Below the pieces are notes generated by a model. It ran no database searches. It was not told the origin of the DNA and was given only the letters and a program-made list of their open reading frames with translations. The translations under genes and the position numbers were made by a program. Below are positions 1 to 11,255 of a stretch of 64,000 nt of DNA, one piece after another. The stretch spans positions 13,517,124-13,581,123 of the forward strand of contig OX438741.1 of NCBI GenBank assembly GCA_949316235.1, given 5' to 3'. Source of the stretch: Oegoconia quadripuncta. Its lineage: Eukaryota > Arthropoda > Insecta > Lepidoptera > Autostichidae. The stretch's first letter is position 1; every line of letters starts with the position of its first letter.

Positions 1-170
1 CGCCACAAAGCCTCGACCCCTCGACAAGGTGGGAGGGGGCAGTATGATGGGCTTAACCCCTGTCACTTATGCTATTCTGTATATTTTGAAAAGTTCACCG
101 TAGATGTTGTTACAAGCATTAAAATTTTAATGCCTGGAACACCCAAACGCTAATATTTGTTGTTTATGTA
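1..170 (+). repeat. Fragment of dispersed repeat D
   Basis: The stretch around 75-160 (Ctgtatattttgaaa..gttcaccg..gatgttgtt, then a 'cacccaaacg' block) matches the 3' part of a repeat seen more fully at 17990-18370, 24172-24385, 44411-44755 and, reversed, 56456-56720. No coding potential is visible. The fuller copies suggest the untranslated end of a retroelement, but the family is not identified. Confidence 0.5.
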
Positions 171-229
171 CTTATGGCGCGCATTTACATAAATAGGTAT
201 GTCTTGGCGACTTGTAGATTATTCTTTAT

Positions 230-582
230 ATGGGTCGCATGAGATCGCATCTCAGTCTCAAGACCATTTTTTTCTGATGCTGTTTATTTTATTTTATTTT
301 ATTCAGGACAACTATAACAGCTACACAATACAATTATGTTTTATAATCTTATATGTAGACAATGAAGGTCATTGTGTAACCAACTCCGCTATCCACGACA
401 ATTTTATATATAACTGCAAAGACAGAAAAGCAATCCGAACCAGTTAATTTAAAACTTAAGTATCACCAATGTCCGACAGGACTTCCAAACACTGTTTCTT
501 TTATTGGTCTTAATATGCAACAGATTCTCAAGCGTCAACTTGAAGCTATGGCAATCTTGAGAACGGTTTATTAATACGGGCC
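230..582. mobile_element. Tourist-like MITE copy, split by a later insertion
   Basis: The left part (about 230-283) and right part (about 513-582) match the intact copy at 10132-10266: 'tctcaagaccattttt' on the left, and 'gattctcaagcgtcaacttga' followed by 'ggtttattaatacgggcc' on the right. The middle (about 284-512) is foreign to that copy. It starts with a TTTTA-rich tail, as expected for a minus-strand retroposon end. Confidence 0.6.
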
Positions 583-829
583 ATAGACAGAGGAAAATAC
601 AAACTATGGTTTACATAGTAGGTAACTATTATCTAATCTGTGCTATGGTCAAGCCTGTCGTCGAAAGCTTTCCTCTGCGTGTAGCATTGATCACAGGAAT
701 TAAAAAATTCGGCTTCTTTTTATTTATTTTTTGGCGGGAATTCTGTGAAGGATTTTGCATTTTGGTGTTCCCACAAGGAGCCACCCAAAATCTTCCGAAA
801 ATGAATATCTATTAATGAAAATATAAATA

Positions 830-1195
830 ACTATCTTTCCGCCCGCGGCTTCGCCTGCGTGGAATAATGTTATCGAGGAAATTTGTTTATCCCGCGGGAA
901 GTACCTACTCAATTTATCGAGATAAAAAAAATCCCATGTCTTTTCATCCAAGGTATTTTCTACCTATACACCAAATGTCACGTAGTTGCTCTGGGCAACG
1001 TGAAAAATAACGGCACTGTCAATTTTATCTCTGTACAATAAATGATCGGTATTTTAGGCTTGTCTTAAATTGTGTTTCTTTACTGGATTTCCGACACCAA
1101 ATGTCATCCAATCCGTTCAGCCGTTTCGCCGTAATTGAGCAATAAACAAACAAACAAACAAACATCCAAACTTTCGCATTTATAATAAGTATTAG
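830..1195. repeat. Dispersed repeat ending in AAACAAACAAACATCCAAAC
   Basis: The block from 'tttatcccgcgggaa' through 'atccgttcagccgttt' to the (AAAC)n run and 'tttcgcatttataat' reappears at 62090-62262. Partial relatives lie at 53040-53190 and 50345-50420. It is noncoding. The conserved order of blocks and the shared terminus suggest a retroposon 3' region. Confidence 0.55.
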
Positions 1196-1209
1196 TTGGA
1201 TATGTTCAC

Positions 1210-1498
1210 ACCGCCTCCGTGGCTCAATGTAAACAACATTGGGTTTACGATTCGGAGGTCGCGGGTTCGATCCCCAGCGGGGTACGTGTTTAAGTACTCG
1301 GTTCGGTTGGTGGTAGGGCATTTTAAATGTCCGCCTGGCTAGCTACGACCATCTTATCTAAATCTGACGCCAAGCAGTAATGTTAATAGCATTGTTGTGT
1401 TCCGGTTGTCAGAGATAAGATAGCCAGTCCCCCAAATGTGTGATTTCCGAGTTCAGGGTCATCTCTACAGTGGGATGTTAACGGACTGATGATGTGAG
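1210..1498 (+). mobile_element. tRNA-derived SINE, family A
   Basis: The copy opens with 'accgcctccgtggctcaatg', a degenerate pol III A box. The B box 'gggttcgatcccc' follows about 50 bp later, then the family body ('gtccgcctggctagct', 'agataagatagccagtcccc'). This is one of about two dozen family A copies in the window. The tail runs into an 'acggactgatgatg' block of the RTE-tail type. Confidence 0.85.
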
Positions 1499-1782
1499 CT
1501 TTAATTACAGTTATTTTCGGGAACTTCAAATTATTGATAAAAACCCCCATCAAAGCTATTTAGGTACAGGTATTTATAATTAGCTTTTATGCTTCTCGAG
1601 TGCTGGTCAAAGTGATTTTTTGGTTTTTTCTGTATATAAAAAGAAATCTTAATTTATCTAATGAGGGCGCCACTGGACGGAGTTACAGTAGTTAAGGTAC
1701 CATAGTACCTAGGTACGTGTGAAGGTGTGCTGTACCTAAGCTTTGTTGAAAATAAAAAATTACATACCTAAACCAATTATCC

Positions 1783-2072
1783 ACGACCTGTTTGGTGCAG
1801 TGGTTAGCAATTCTGACCACTATACCAAAAGGTTGCGGGTTCAAATCCCGCTAGGGGCATATGTTTGTGTGATGAATACGGACATGTGTACCTGAGTTAT
1901 GGATGTTTTCATTTATAATAGGTATTTATTTATAAAAAATAAATGTATTTATGTACCTAGTATAACAACTATCTGGTATCCACAACACAAGCCTATAGTT
2001 GCTTACTGTGGAACTAGATGGCGCTGTGTGTATATGTCAAAGGACACTTATACTTATTATTATTATAATTAT
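1783..2072 (+). mobile_element. tRNA-derived SINE, family B
   Basis: The head 'cgacctgtttggtgcagtgg' (A box region) is followed by the B box 'gcgggttcaaatcccgc'. Then come the family body and the diagnostic tail 'gaactagatggcgctgtgtg', ending in TTATTATTATTA. It is a near-full-length copy of about 290 bp. Confidence 0.85.
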
Positions 2073-3748
2073 CCGCCAGGCTTAGCTTTTACATTATTAT
2101 GCCTCTCATGGGACGATGTGTGAAGGCAAAATAGCGACTTAATTTGAAGGTTTTTAATGATGTAATCGCACAGCAATAAATGCCCAAACTGCGCCCGCGT
2201 ATTGAAAATGGCCGCTTTAAAAAAAGTTTCTCACGATCTTACATAATTACAAAGCCTTGCGACAGTATACTGACAGTCAATAAAAGTCTTGATTTACGAA
2301 ATACAAACAGATTCTATTGAAAAACCAAATTGGCGTATATGGACATATCTTACTAACTATATATTTCTACACGCATTACTTAAGGTTCTAGAAATAGAGT
2401 TTAGATTAGAACGTTATTTCGTGTGCTCACACAACAAAGGTTCAAAAGTCACAATCATTCAGTTACGTTGGTCTTGTCTCTTCGTTTGCTCATGCTGGGC
2501 CCCGAAATCAGCGTGAAATTAAGTGAGAGTATACTTGATGTGTTATGAATTCAGTTGTCGGTGAATGCACAACATGGCTGGCTGAATAATTTAACGGGCT
2601 TGTCCATCATTATAATGTATGTGATTTCTTTTTTTTTATGTACAACGGGTTGGTACTTAACCACATTTAAAAAAATGTGTAACGCGCCGCTCTTATTATA
2701 TACCTACCTAATCCTAGACTGCGTTGTCAACTCGTTCGTTCATGTTGTATTGTAAAACTCTAATACATTGATTTATTAGATTAAAACGTATTTCATTAAA
2801 TTATAACATGGTAGCAGATTGTGGTTGTAAATAGTACATTATGATGAAAGAAGCCAATAGTTCGAGGGACTAAACAAGTCTTTAACCCGAGGTAAACACT
2901 GTGCTTTTCATTACGATTTTTATGCACATTTTAATACAAGGAAAGTAAAAATAAAAATATGAGTTAATACAAATCTCTGCTATACGGACGTATAAACAAA
3001 CTCTACAACGCGAAAAAACAAATGAAGAGCCGCTTTCCCGTCTACTTATTTTGTTTTTTTTTTTCTGTGGCCGGCCAGCTATTGAGTTATTATTTTCATT
3101 TTCACCATTGAAAAAATGGTAAATATTTTGCCCAAATCTAGGTTATTTTAAAGAAATAGTTGAAACTAAATTATAATAATTTGATATCTTGGATCTGATG
3201 ATGGAGCCAGGAGGTGGATGGTTTTCCCTTCAGTGGCCACTAGTAAACCCCTCGAGTTTGGGCTCATATGATTCGTTTTGACGCGTTCAATATATTACAC
3301 TTGGTGTCGACGATCTGATGATGAAGCCAGGCCATGGATGGTGGAAATGTAATGTTTTTTAGTTTTTTAAACGACATATTATTCTTAGCGTAGTTAAATA
3401 TGAGCTTAGCAAATTTTCTGTTCGTTTTTTTACAATTTACGCCAAAACGCTGCCTTTATAGCCCAAAGTAAGTGAGAGCTTTCACTACGTATCTAAATAT
3501 TTATTACGTGCTTGCTCATCGGCGATTTATGCTTATGTAGCCGAGATTATCTTGCTAGGTGATCGCTTGGCATGCGGAGAGACCCTAAGCTACTAATTTC
3601 TCGACAGTGGATACGCGAAGCTATAATTTTAGCTCAGTGCTATATGGACCCTCGGTGGTGTGTAGTATCGATTATTTCATTTCTTATGTTATGTGTTTGA
3701 TGGTATTATGTGTGTGTCCAGTCTTTGCCCGGATGTATCTCTGTAATG
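2073..3748. other. Gene-free stretch
   Basis: Only short ORFs without recognisable motifs occur here. A short repeated phrase (tctgatgatg-agccaggc-tggatgg) appears at about 3195-3225 and again at about 3312-3340. Nothing else is assigned. Confidence 0.5.
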
Positions 3749-3976
3749 CTTTTTAAATGTCCGCCTGGCTAGCTACCATCATCTTATCTAAATCTAATAA
3801 ATCTAAAAGCAGCAATGTTAATAGCATTGTTGTGTTCCGATTGTCAGAGATAAGATAGCCAGTCCCCCAAATGTGTTGGGGTTTCCGGGTCAGTACGCTT
3901 CCACCTTCGACCTCATATTCACTTAACATCAGGTGTGATTGAGGTCAAGCACCAATCCGTTGTGCATAAAAAAAAT
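3749..3976 (+). mobile_element. SINE A, 5'-truncated
   Basis: The copy begins inside the body ('tttaaatgtccgcctggctagct') and runs to the full 3' end ('gttgtgcataaaaaaaa'). The tRNA-like head is missing. Confidence 0.8.
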
Positions 3977-4324
3977 GCTTCCTTCGTAAAGCCTTCGTTA
4001 AAGGCGTTTGGATGATATCTATACAATCGAATAACTCCTGTAGAAATTAGAAAACAGTTTGAAAGCCCTTTATGGAAATGAAGACAAGCGCGCTAAACTA
4101 AATTTGTAATTGACTTAATTCTTTATAATTTGTATTTAATTCAATTTACATGGCTGAAATTGTATTAATAATGTTAATAATAGTTGAGATTAAATTCAGA
4201 ATTTGCACTACTACTTTATTATGTAAGACCTAATATTGACACATGAAAGCATGAATAAATTAATAGGTATGAATAAATAATAAAAAATCATATCATATGA
4301 TTTCGGCTAATGGCTCTATTGGCA

Positions 4325-4410
4325 AAGCCGCTAAATATTTATTTAGCGGCTTTTGTTTTTTTTTTTTATTATTTAATAAAAAAAAAAAAACAAAAACAAG
4401 CCCTTGTTAG
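4325..4410. repeat. Nested hairpins
   Basis: 'aagccgctaaata' pairs with 'tatttagcggctt' within 30 bp. It is followed at once by a T-run/A-run pair (GTTTTTTTTTTTTATT against AATAAAAAAAAAAAAAC) that can also fold. No element boundaries are recognised, and the origin is unclear. Confidence 0.45.
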
Positions 4411-5082
4411 ACCAGATTAGGTAGGGGCTTTTTGGCGGAAACTCGGCGAGTGAAGTTGCATTTATCTTTATTCAATTTGTGCATTTTAACTTTTTAAGCT
4501 TAATAATGGCAGAATATTGTGCAGCAAACGTTAGTGATGGTGTACAAGTGAAGGGAAGTGTAAGTTAAAGTGCGTAACGGAGCTTTCGGGTTCCCACAAG
4601 AAGCCGCCAAAATCTTTTGTAAAGCATTCTGCCACTTTACTGAAGAATGACTTGACCGTGACTAGACTCTGTATACGCCAAGTATACGACGAATTACTTG
4701 TTTTGACTGAGACTGACTTACAAACTAAAGGAATTAGAGAAATAAGACATGGCTGTTATGGGTTAGATCCCTTTGCCTTCTCCTAAGAGGAGAGAATGAA
4801 ACGAAAAAAAAAACTAACCTTGCCATAGCCACAGTATTACAATATTGTAATATTGTGCCATAGCATAGCATCAATTGTGCCAACAACCTAAAGTTAGTCA
4901 TCTGACGTCTGTCACATCGCAATGTGAATTTGGACTCTTGTTACGCAATCAGAGTTATTTGCCTTGTCTTTTTATCAGGGGATCTTCATAATTGTTGCAA
5001 TAATGCGTAGGATTACTTAGTAAGTAGGTTCTAAGAGATTTAATAGGACATAGTATTGAAAGACTTTGTTAACAGACTTCAA

Positions 5083-5250
5083 CGGGTCAGTACGCTTCCA
5101 CCTTCGATCTCATCTTCACTTAACAACAGGTGTGATTGAGGTCAAGTACCAACCCGTAGTGCTTACAAAAAAAAACCCATTCTCCCTTAGATACGAGGGA
5201 AGGTCTATATCCCTGCAGTGGAATGTTTACGGGCTGATGATGATGATAAG
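5083..5250 (+). mobile_element. SINE A 3' fragment joined to an RTE-type LINE tail
   Basis: 5083-5172 is the SINE A end ('gggtcagtacgcttccacc' to an A-run). It is followed directly by 'agatacgagggaaggtc', 'ctgcagtggaatgtttacgg' and 'gctgatgatgatgat', the 3' signature of RTE-type LINEs seen also at 21577-21662 and 44524-44636. Confidence 0.65.
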
Positions 5251-5559
5251 TGATAGATGTCTATTACTATTTATATATTTATTAATCTGCAGTAGGTACT
5301 CAGTTTCGTTGGTGGTAGCATTTTTTTATTTATTTACCAAGTTTATAAAACTATCATCATTACAGATTGCGATAGTTAACTAATGACAATTAAGTATACT
5401 AACTATATCTACCTATACTAAATAACATAGTACAAATAACGCGACTTTTTGAAATTCGCTCATACTGCATATGACAATATCTGTTCTGTCTGCTATCTCA
5501 TTGAGTGTGTGTAGTGCTCGTGTCATTATTTAAAAGATTAGTAATTAATAAAATTTTAA

Positions 5560-5830
5560 GGCCCGTAGTAAAGGTTACAGTTGACGACAGTTAAAAAGGG
5601 ACAGCTTTATGTAACTTGTATAGAAAGGTTGTCTGGTAGAAATCGCTTAATAGCGCTAAGACCGCCTGGTTGTACAATTATTATTTTTTTGAAGCTTTAT
5701 TCATGAAGTGCATTGTAGATTTTTTTTGTACAATAAAGTGTACTTGATTGATTGATTGATTGTATATCGGAATCTCTTTCTAACTATGTTAAGCTCAGAT
5801 CTAAGCTTGAGCAATATTCTGAAATACGGG
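5560..5830. mobile_element. Tourist-like MITE (83-bp-unit type) interrupted by a LINE tail
   Basis: The left end 'ggcccgta' after TTAA and the segment 'cagttaaaaagggacagc' match the 83-bp unit of the MITE at 11429-11826. The sequence resumes at about 5760 with 'tatatcggaatctctttcta' and ends in 'aatattctgaaatacggg'. Relative to the uninterrupted unit, 'cttgtata' and 'gtatatcgg' flank the inserted LINE end. Confidence 0.75.
5624..5760 (+). mobile_element. LINE 3' end, family I, with (TTGA)n tail
   Basis: 'ggttgtctggtagaaatcgc', 'gctaagaccgcctggttgta', an 'aataaag' signal and a TTGATTGATTGATTG tail. The same module occurs at 25770-25905, 27117-27235 and, reversed, at 47575-47720, each with a different short tail. 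It lies inside the MITE at 5560-5830, so it is the younger insertion. Confidence 0.7.
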
Positions 5831-5859
5831 AAAACGCTGTCTGGGCAATAAACTTATCC

Positions 5860-6010
5860 GTATGTCGTCACAGCAATGTTGATAGCATGGTTGCGCTCTG
5901 GCTGTTTTAGGTAAGATAGCCAGTGGATCAATTATTTTGGTGTGTCCGAGTGAGCTTCCACTTTCGTCCTCATCTTCACTTAACATCAAGCACTAACCCG
6001 ATGTACAAAA
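5860..6010 (+). mobile_element. Degenerate SINE A fragment
   Basis: Pieces of the family A body ('aagatagccagt', 'gtgtccgagtgagcttccac', 'catcttcacttaacatcaag') are recognisable but diverged. The short minus-strand ORF here is antisense SINE. Confidence 0.55.
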
Positions 6011-6734
6011 CATATCCCCTTATTGCTCTGGTTCGGTTGGCCATTAGGACGTTTTTAAACAAGAAATATTAGCGACACCTTGTATTGTACTTACACCTAA
6101 CTTAGATCAGGGGTGTCCAACATAATTTTGTGGAGGGCCAGGTTTAGTATTATCGTTATCGTAACGGACAAAAAAATTGCTCAATAACAAAGCTGCAAGT
6201 AAGCACTCTCCTAGCTATTAAATTTAACACGCGCCCTATATTTATCTATATATTTTAAATAAGTACCTTTTCGCTCAATAATATACCGGTGAGCTTTTTA
6301 CCGTAAGGAACATAATAGGGCATATTAATTTATTGGCATAGGTAGTTTAATTATATTTCAAAATCATCATCTACGTACGCGCCGGTCGGAGATTGATTAG
6401 CGACTGGGCGGGATACGTAGGGTTCCTGTCATGCGAAATTTATTGAGAAATCATATTTTGTCCAAGTTTTTTTTAATAATTTAATAATGTGGAATATGCT
6501 AATAAATGCGACCGTCAAATGACACAACGCTTTATTCGATGATGGTTTATATATAAAAAAAAATAATCAAAGTATGCCAATACCCTCTATTTCACTTACC
6601 TAATATGTCCTATTTCTTTTCTTTACGGAAAAAAACTCATTCGGTATAAATATTAATGTCTTCTAAAGATTTATTTAGTCGCGGGCCGGATCATGGACTT
6701 ATGCGGGCCAAATTGTGGCCCAGCCCTCATAGCA

Positions 6735-6830
6735 TGGCACTTATCGCGCGCGACGTAGTAGTGAGAGTGGGATAGTTGTAGGTATATTTCGTCCAAGCGA
6801 ATGAGCAGGAGAAATATTACGTTTTTTTTT
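6735..6830. repeat. Dispersed repeat F, left part
   Basis: 'gtgagagtgggatag', 'tatatttcgtccaagcg' and 'gaaatatta' match 13665-13725. The right part ('cgacctaaacgtttatctcg', 'cctgtcatga') continues after the SINE A at 6832-7123, so that SINE split this repeat. Confidence 0.6.
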
Positions 6831-6831
6831 A

Positions 6832-7123
6832 TACACGATGTTAAGTGAAGATGAGGTCGAAGGTGGAAGCGTACTGACCCGGAAACCCCAACACATTTGG
6901 GGGACTGGCTATCTTATCTCTGACAACCGGAACACAACAATGCTATTAACATTGCTGCTTGGCGGCAGATTTAGATAAGATGGTGGTAGCTAGCCAGGAG
7001 GACATTTAAAATGCCCTACCACCAACCAAACCGAGTACTTAAACACGTACACCGCTGGGGATCGAACCCGCGACCTCCGAATCGTAAACCTAATGTTGTT
7101 TACATTGAGCCACGGAGGCGGTT
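6832..7123 (-). mobile_element. SINE A, nearly complete, inserted in repeat F
   Basis: Reverse-strand copy. It reads from a T-run through 'gttaagtgaagatgaggtcg' and 'tggctatcttatctctgac' to the B box 'gggatcgaacccgcgacc', ending 'gccacggaggcggtt'. Repeat F lies on both sides. Confidence 0.85.
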
Positions 7124-7649
7124 GTAACGCGACCTAAACGTTTATCTCGCCTGTCATGATACTAGCACAAGGGCCGTATGTTGGCCGGGCCTGCCCTAGA
7201 CAATCAGATAACCAAAACGAAAACAATATAAAAGAAATTTCGCAAATTTTAATGGTGTCTATCGGTTACTATAAAGATTATACTATTGTTAACAACAATA
7301 ATTATTTAACTATTATGTGTCGCCACACGTAATGTTAAGCAATAATAGGTATACTTACGCCATACACTCAAAGAATATTACACTGATAAGTACATTTCTG
7401 CCAATAAAGAAAACAGTGTGCCAGGGTTAAACGGACCTTCTGTGAACTATGACCTCAGTGATGTACAGAGAGCCGCAAAAGTGTTAAGGAAAACTTCAAA
7501 GTTATGGTGCAATCGTTGAGAATCGTTCGATTTTATGACATCTAATTGTGGTAAATGGACTCTGAGATTAATTATATTGATCTTGAAAGAGTGATCTTCA
7601 TATAAGTTCTGCTATTTAAGGTCAAGAAGTTAATTTGTCTCTCATCACG

Positions 7650-7905
7650 AGTTATGAATGTTTTCATTTATAATAAGTATTTATTTACAAAAAAAAATTT
7701 AGTATATCAACCATCTGGTATCCACAACACAAGCATATAGCATAATGTGGACCCTTTTGGTGTTGCGGGTGTCCATGGGCGGCGGTGATTGCTTTCCATC
7801 AGGTGACCCGCATGCTCGTTTGCCGCCCTCTCATATATAAAAAAAAAAACAAGATGGCATTGTGTGTACACACTTACGTCCAAGGATATTTATTATTATT
7901 TATCA
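7650..7905 (+). mobile_element. SINE B fragment interrupted by a LINE C end
   Basis: 7650-7750 carries the family B body ('gagttatgaatgttttcatt', 'catctggtatccacaacaca'). After the insertion at about 7751-7852 the SINE resumes with 'aagatggcattgtgtgta' and 'aaggatatttatt'. The tRNA-like head is missing. Confidence 0.7.
7751..7852 (+). mobile_element. LINE C 3' end inside SINE B
   Basis: 'acccttttggtgttgcgggt', 'catgggcggcggtgattgct' and 'gcccgctc'-type text ending in an A-run. This is the extreme 3' end of the LINE family whose ORF C-terminus is readable at 48079-48235 and, reversed, at 24760-25022. It is short and noncoding here. Confidence 0.7.
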
Positions 7906-9082
7906 CAAAATTAAAGCCTAAAAGCAAATTACAAGTAATACCTAAATAGCTTTGATAAAGGTTGTTTTTCCAGAATTAATGATTATAAAAAGGTGGCCGT
8001 TTTTATCAATTACTTGAAATTCTCGAAAATAACCACTGGAGGGAATAAACACTCTTAATGGATTTAAATGTGGTAAGATTGACTTACCGGTCCAACTAAT
8101 ATTATAAAAGTCAATGTGGGTGTTGCCCAACTACGGTGTAACGACTGAACTGATTTAACTGATAGTTAGAAATTGTATTGGAAGACGACAAGATAATTTT
8201 TATCTGCGAAAAGGAAATGCTAGAAAAAAATTGAAATTAGAGGACCAAGTGTACCTAAGCATGCTGTTGGTAAATATAATTCTGTACACCACGGACTTAT
8301 ATATTTTCTTTGCCACGGGGGCAGTTGGTATATTCTGTTTGCCTTTGTATCAAATTAAGTACTTTGTGTTCGTGATCAATAAAAATTGCCATTTCACGAT
8401 TAGCCGCCTCAATTCGATATCTTTGCAATTATTTTATTATAATTCGCCAATTCGATGGTATTTTTGTGATTGCAAAATTTTAATACGATCTGTTATGTGC
8501 ATGTCGTGTTTTTCAAACTTTAAGGTCTCTGTGATCCGCCTTTTCACGGCGACTGTACTAACGAAGACAAGATAACCGCAGAGAAGTCATTAGACCGTTT
8601 TACCAAAAACGTGTATTCTGAGTCATGTTTGTTTGACAAATCTGTTAGTTAATTGCAGCCAAGTTAAATGGGTCTTTTATTTGTATTAAATGTCTAAGTA
8701 TATGTGGGGACAAGTTTATTGCTACAGAGTTGTATTGTGATTTGAAGAGAAGTTTGAAGCCTATGTCTAGCTCTGTATGTCAGTAATAAGAAGAATAACA
8801 TTTATTGAGATTGAACCATTTGGATACGGTCGCGTGTACAAATCTTTTCACGCTTTTCTTAGTAGATAAAACAGCGCCATCTCTTAGAAACCTCGAGAAC
8901 TGCTGAGAATAAATAAAAATAGGACTGCTGAGAACAAATGCCTAAAATGTACACCGTGCTAACCAAATTTTTTTACAAAGTCAGGCACATAAAAGTGCAA
9001 GAAAAATTACATAAATTATTAAAAATATGAGTTATACGACTAGTACCTATATATGTTTGTTATTCTTAAAAGATACTCGCAT
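7906..9082. other. Mostly unassigned stretch
   Basis: About 7940-8060 shares phrases with 44750-44850 and, reversed, 1505-1565 ('aatagctttgat', 'ccagaatt', 'gtggccg'), so it is a diverged repeat. The 114-codon plus-strand ORF at 8231-8575 is leucine- and aromatic-rich and AT-biased, with no motif I recognise. I do not call it a gene. Confidence 0.4.
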
Positions 9083-9199
9083 GTTTTTTGTTTTTTTATG
9101 CACAACGGGTTGGTACTTGACCTCATTCACACCTGATGTTAAGTAAAAATGAGGTCGAATGTGGAAGCATACTGACCCGGAAACCCCAACACATTTGGG
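9083..9199 (-). mobile_element. SINE A 3' fragment
   Basis: Reverse-strand family A end: a T-rich run, 'tgcacaacgggttggtactt', 'cacacctgatgttaagt', then 'ggaaaccccaacacatttgg'. It stops abruptly at the next element. Confidence 0.75.
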
Positions 9200-9300
9200 G
9201 ATATATAGATAAAGCCTTTATTTGTTTCCACAGTCACACACATACATTTAGCTTATACATATTGATCTGAGTATCAAGGTAACACCCCCCCATCATGAGC
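9199..9300 (-). mobile_element. LINE/SINE tail of type K, reversed
   Basis: 'tatatagataaagcctttat' and 'ttccacagtcacacacatac' are the reverse complement of the end of the 9585-9990 element ('tgtgtgactgtgaaaataaa' plus (TATC)n). Confidence 0.6.
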
Positions 9301-9584
9301 CACCGACATGGCATACCGGCCTTAAATTATTTTACTTGCCCTTCGAAGCACGAAAACACTGAGTATAAAAATACTACAAACCTAATGAATAATTGGAAAT
9401 TTATAATATATTAATTAATGAGAAAACATAGGTCATCACCTATACAACAATGATGTATGGTCCATTGATAGATAATTTATCAATTGGGTACATCAATTGC
9501 GACCTTCTCTCTCACGAAACAAGGTCCTATTCATATACCTACTATGTAGTTTATATAACAAAATTTAAGTAATAAAAGAAGCAT

Positions 9585-9990
9585 TCGTAGTGCATACGCA
9601 TTCGCTATTAGTTTTCGATTATCGAAGTTAAGCAATGTCCTTGGATGGGTGACTACTGATAGAGCACTGGGTAGCGCACCTACTATCACTCGTCAATCAC
9701 TATTTCAGGAATCTGAAAATTGCTATTTACTTAATACTTACTGTTTCCTCTGGTTTAGGTTCCAAGTTGCTCTGCTCCTTAGGGGATAGCTGAAAATCAG
9801 TGTTTTGCTCAATGAGCAATCTAATACACTGAGCTATGACCCATTTGTACTGCTGCAGCACACACATGCGTTAGTGTTACAATATTATGTTATTGTTGTT
9901 GATGTGTTACCTTATCTGTGTATCAATATGTATAAGTTAAATGTACGTGTGTGACTGTGAAAATAAATAAAGACTTTATCTATCTATCTA
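9585..9990 (+). mobile_element. Candidate 5S-rRNA-derived (SINE3-type) SINE with (TATC)n tail
   Basis: 9616-9654 reads 'cgattatcgaagttaagcaa' then 'cttggatgggtgact'. These are the two best-conserved blocks of insect 5S rRNA, including the internal promoter region, with a short deletion between them. A unique body follows, then a K-type 3' part ('agctgaaaatcagtg', 'cactgagctatgaccc', 'tgctgcagcacacac') and a (TATC)n tail. A 5S head joined to a LINE-like tail is the plan of SINE3 elements. No target duplication was recognised, so the element limits are approximate. Confidence 0.5.
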
Positions 9991-10131
9991 ATTTTAAACC
10001 AATCGTCATTATTTTACTTTTGTTGTATATAGTTGGACATCACAAGATAGTACGGGACGCAAGGAATATCTGAAGTTATGCAATTAAAGGATTCTTAGCA
10101 AAAGAAAAAGTCCGAAGTTACGGCCGTCTTA

Positions 10132-10266
10132 GGCCCGTAATTGAGATTGAGATCGTGTCTCGGTCTCAAGACCATTTTTTCTGATGCTATTTTAATATGC
10201 AACAGATTCTCAAGCGTCAACTTGAGGCCATGTCAATCTTGAGAACTGTTTATTAATATTCGGGCC
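10132..10266. mobile_element. Intact Tourist-like MITE
   Basis: A 135-bp element beginning 'ggcccgtaattgag' and ending 'ttaatattcgggcc', flanked on both sides by TTA. GGCCCG termini with a 3-bp TWA target duplication are typical of PIF/Harbinger-type (Tourist-like) MITEs. There are four other copies in the window. Confidence 0.75.
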
Positions 10267-10739
10267 TTAAGCTATTTTCGTTAGAGAGTAGACCCTTAGA
10301 CCGTTAGAGACTAAAGACGATGTCACATCACTCCATCTCCATTTGCTAATTGCATTTCTAAATATTTATTATTCTTGCGTCTACGAGCGTACGTACACTC
10401 GGAATTTTTATTATTATTATACTATCGCCGGATTGTTAATGAGGAATGACGAAACATGCGTGTCTTGGAATAAATTCGAGTTAAGTGTACGAGATGTGTG
10501 CGGTCATACATAACATTTATTAATTAATCAGGCTATAAAATTTGTGATGTAGCCATTTAGGGCATAGGGCATGTCTAAGAGCCCGTTAACACAGACGCCA
10601 GTAGGTACCTACGTCCTTTATGTCCATAGTACCAAGTCGGCCATTTTTGAGAGACAGTGGTACTACCATCCCGCAATACAGTATTTTTACTAGTGCGGAG
10701 GTTAGTTTGTCATTGTTTTTCACTGATAATAAGTGCTAA

Positions 10740-10824
10740 TTGCTAATAATAATTATAATAATTACCTAAACAAATGGTGTAAATTAGTCTGTGCAATAAA
10801 TATTTGATTTGATTTGATTTGATA
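10740..10824 (+). mobile_element. LINE 3' end with (TTTGA)n tail
   Basis: 'aaattagtctgtgcaataaa' is followed by four near-perfect TTTGA repeats. A polyadenylation-like signal with a short repeat tail is the usual LINE 3' end plan in this window. The family is not resolved. Confidence 0.5.
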
Positions 10825-11064
10825 GTGAGAAGTTAGCTTGAGACAGCGCTATTAGTATGGAACCCTTACCATAAAATTACTCCTCGAAAAGAAAAAAAAT
10901 TCTACGGGCCCTTTACAAAAGGAAGTTTGGATATTATCCGTTCATAATATCCCACAAAATTCTTATTGCTGTTGAGTGACAACTTTTTAGAAACTAGGCG
11001 CAATTTTACCTTACGTATGCTCAGGTCACAAGTTGTTGGCGCTGCTGAACTTGCGTACAGTAGT

Positions 11065-11231
11065 ACCGCCTCCGTGGCTCAATGTAAACAACATTGTGTT
11101 TATGATTCGGAGGTCGCGGGTTCGATCCCCAGCGGGGTACATGTTTAAGTTCTCGGTTTGGTTGGTGGTAGGGCATTTTAAATGTCCGCCTGGCTAGCTA
11201 CCACCATCTTATCTAAATCTGCCGCCAAACA
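11065..11231 (+). mobile_element. SINE A, 3'-truncated
   Basis: The head and B box are intact ('gtcgcgggttcgatcccc'). The copy ends after 'aaatctgccgccaaacag', where the next 70 bp contain a strong hairpin. Confidence 0.8.
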
Positions 11232-11255
11232 GATTGCTGTTTCGCTCATGAACAG

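Noticed and set aside
1240..1280. tRNA-like A and B boxes here and at about 35 other sites could be tRNA genes
   Set aside because: Each sits at the head of a SINE A or B copy with a conserved non-tRNA body and tail. The acceptor stem and anticodon arm do not fold into a complete cloverleaf.
5066..5383. 105-codon ORF
   Set aside because: Its first half is SINE A and RTE tail sequence. The rest is AT-rich DNA.
8231..8575. 114-codon ORF as a membrane protein gene
   Set aside because: Hydrophobic composition follows from AT-rich codons. There is no motif, no neighbouring exon signals and no repeat or family match, so there is nothing to support a gene.
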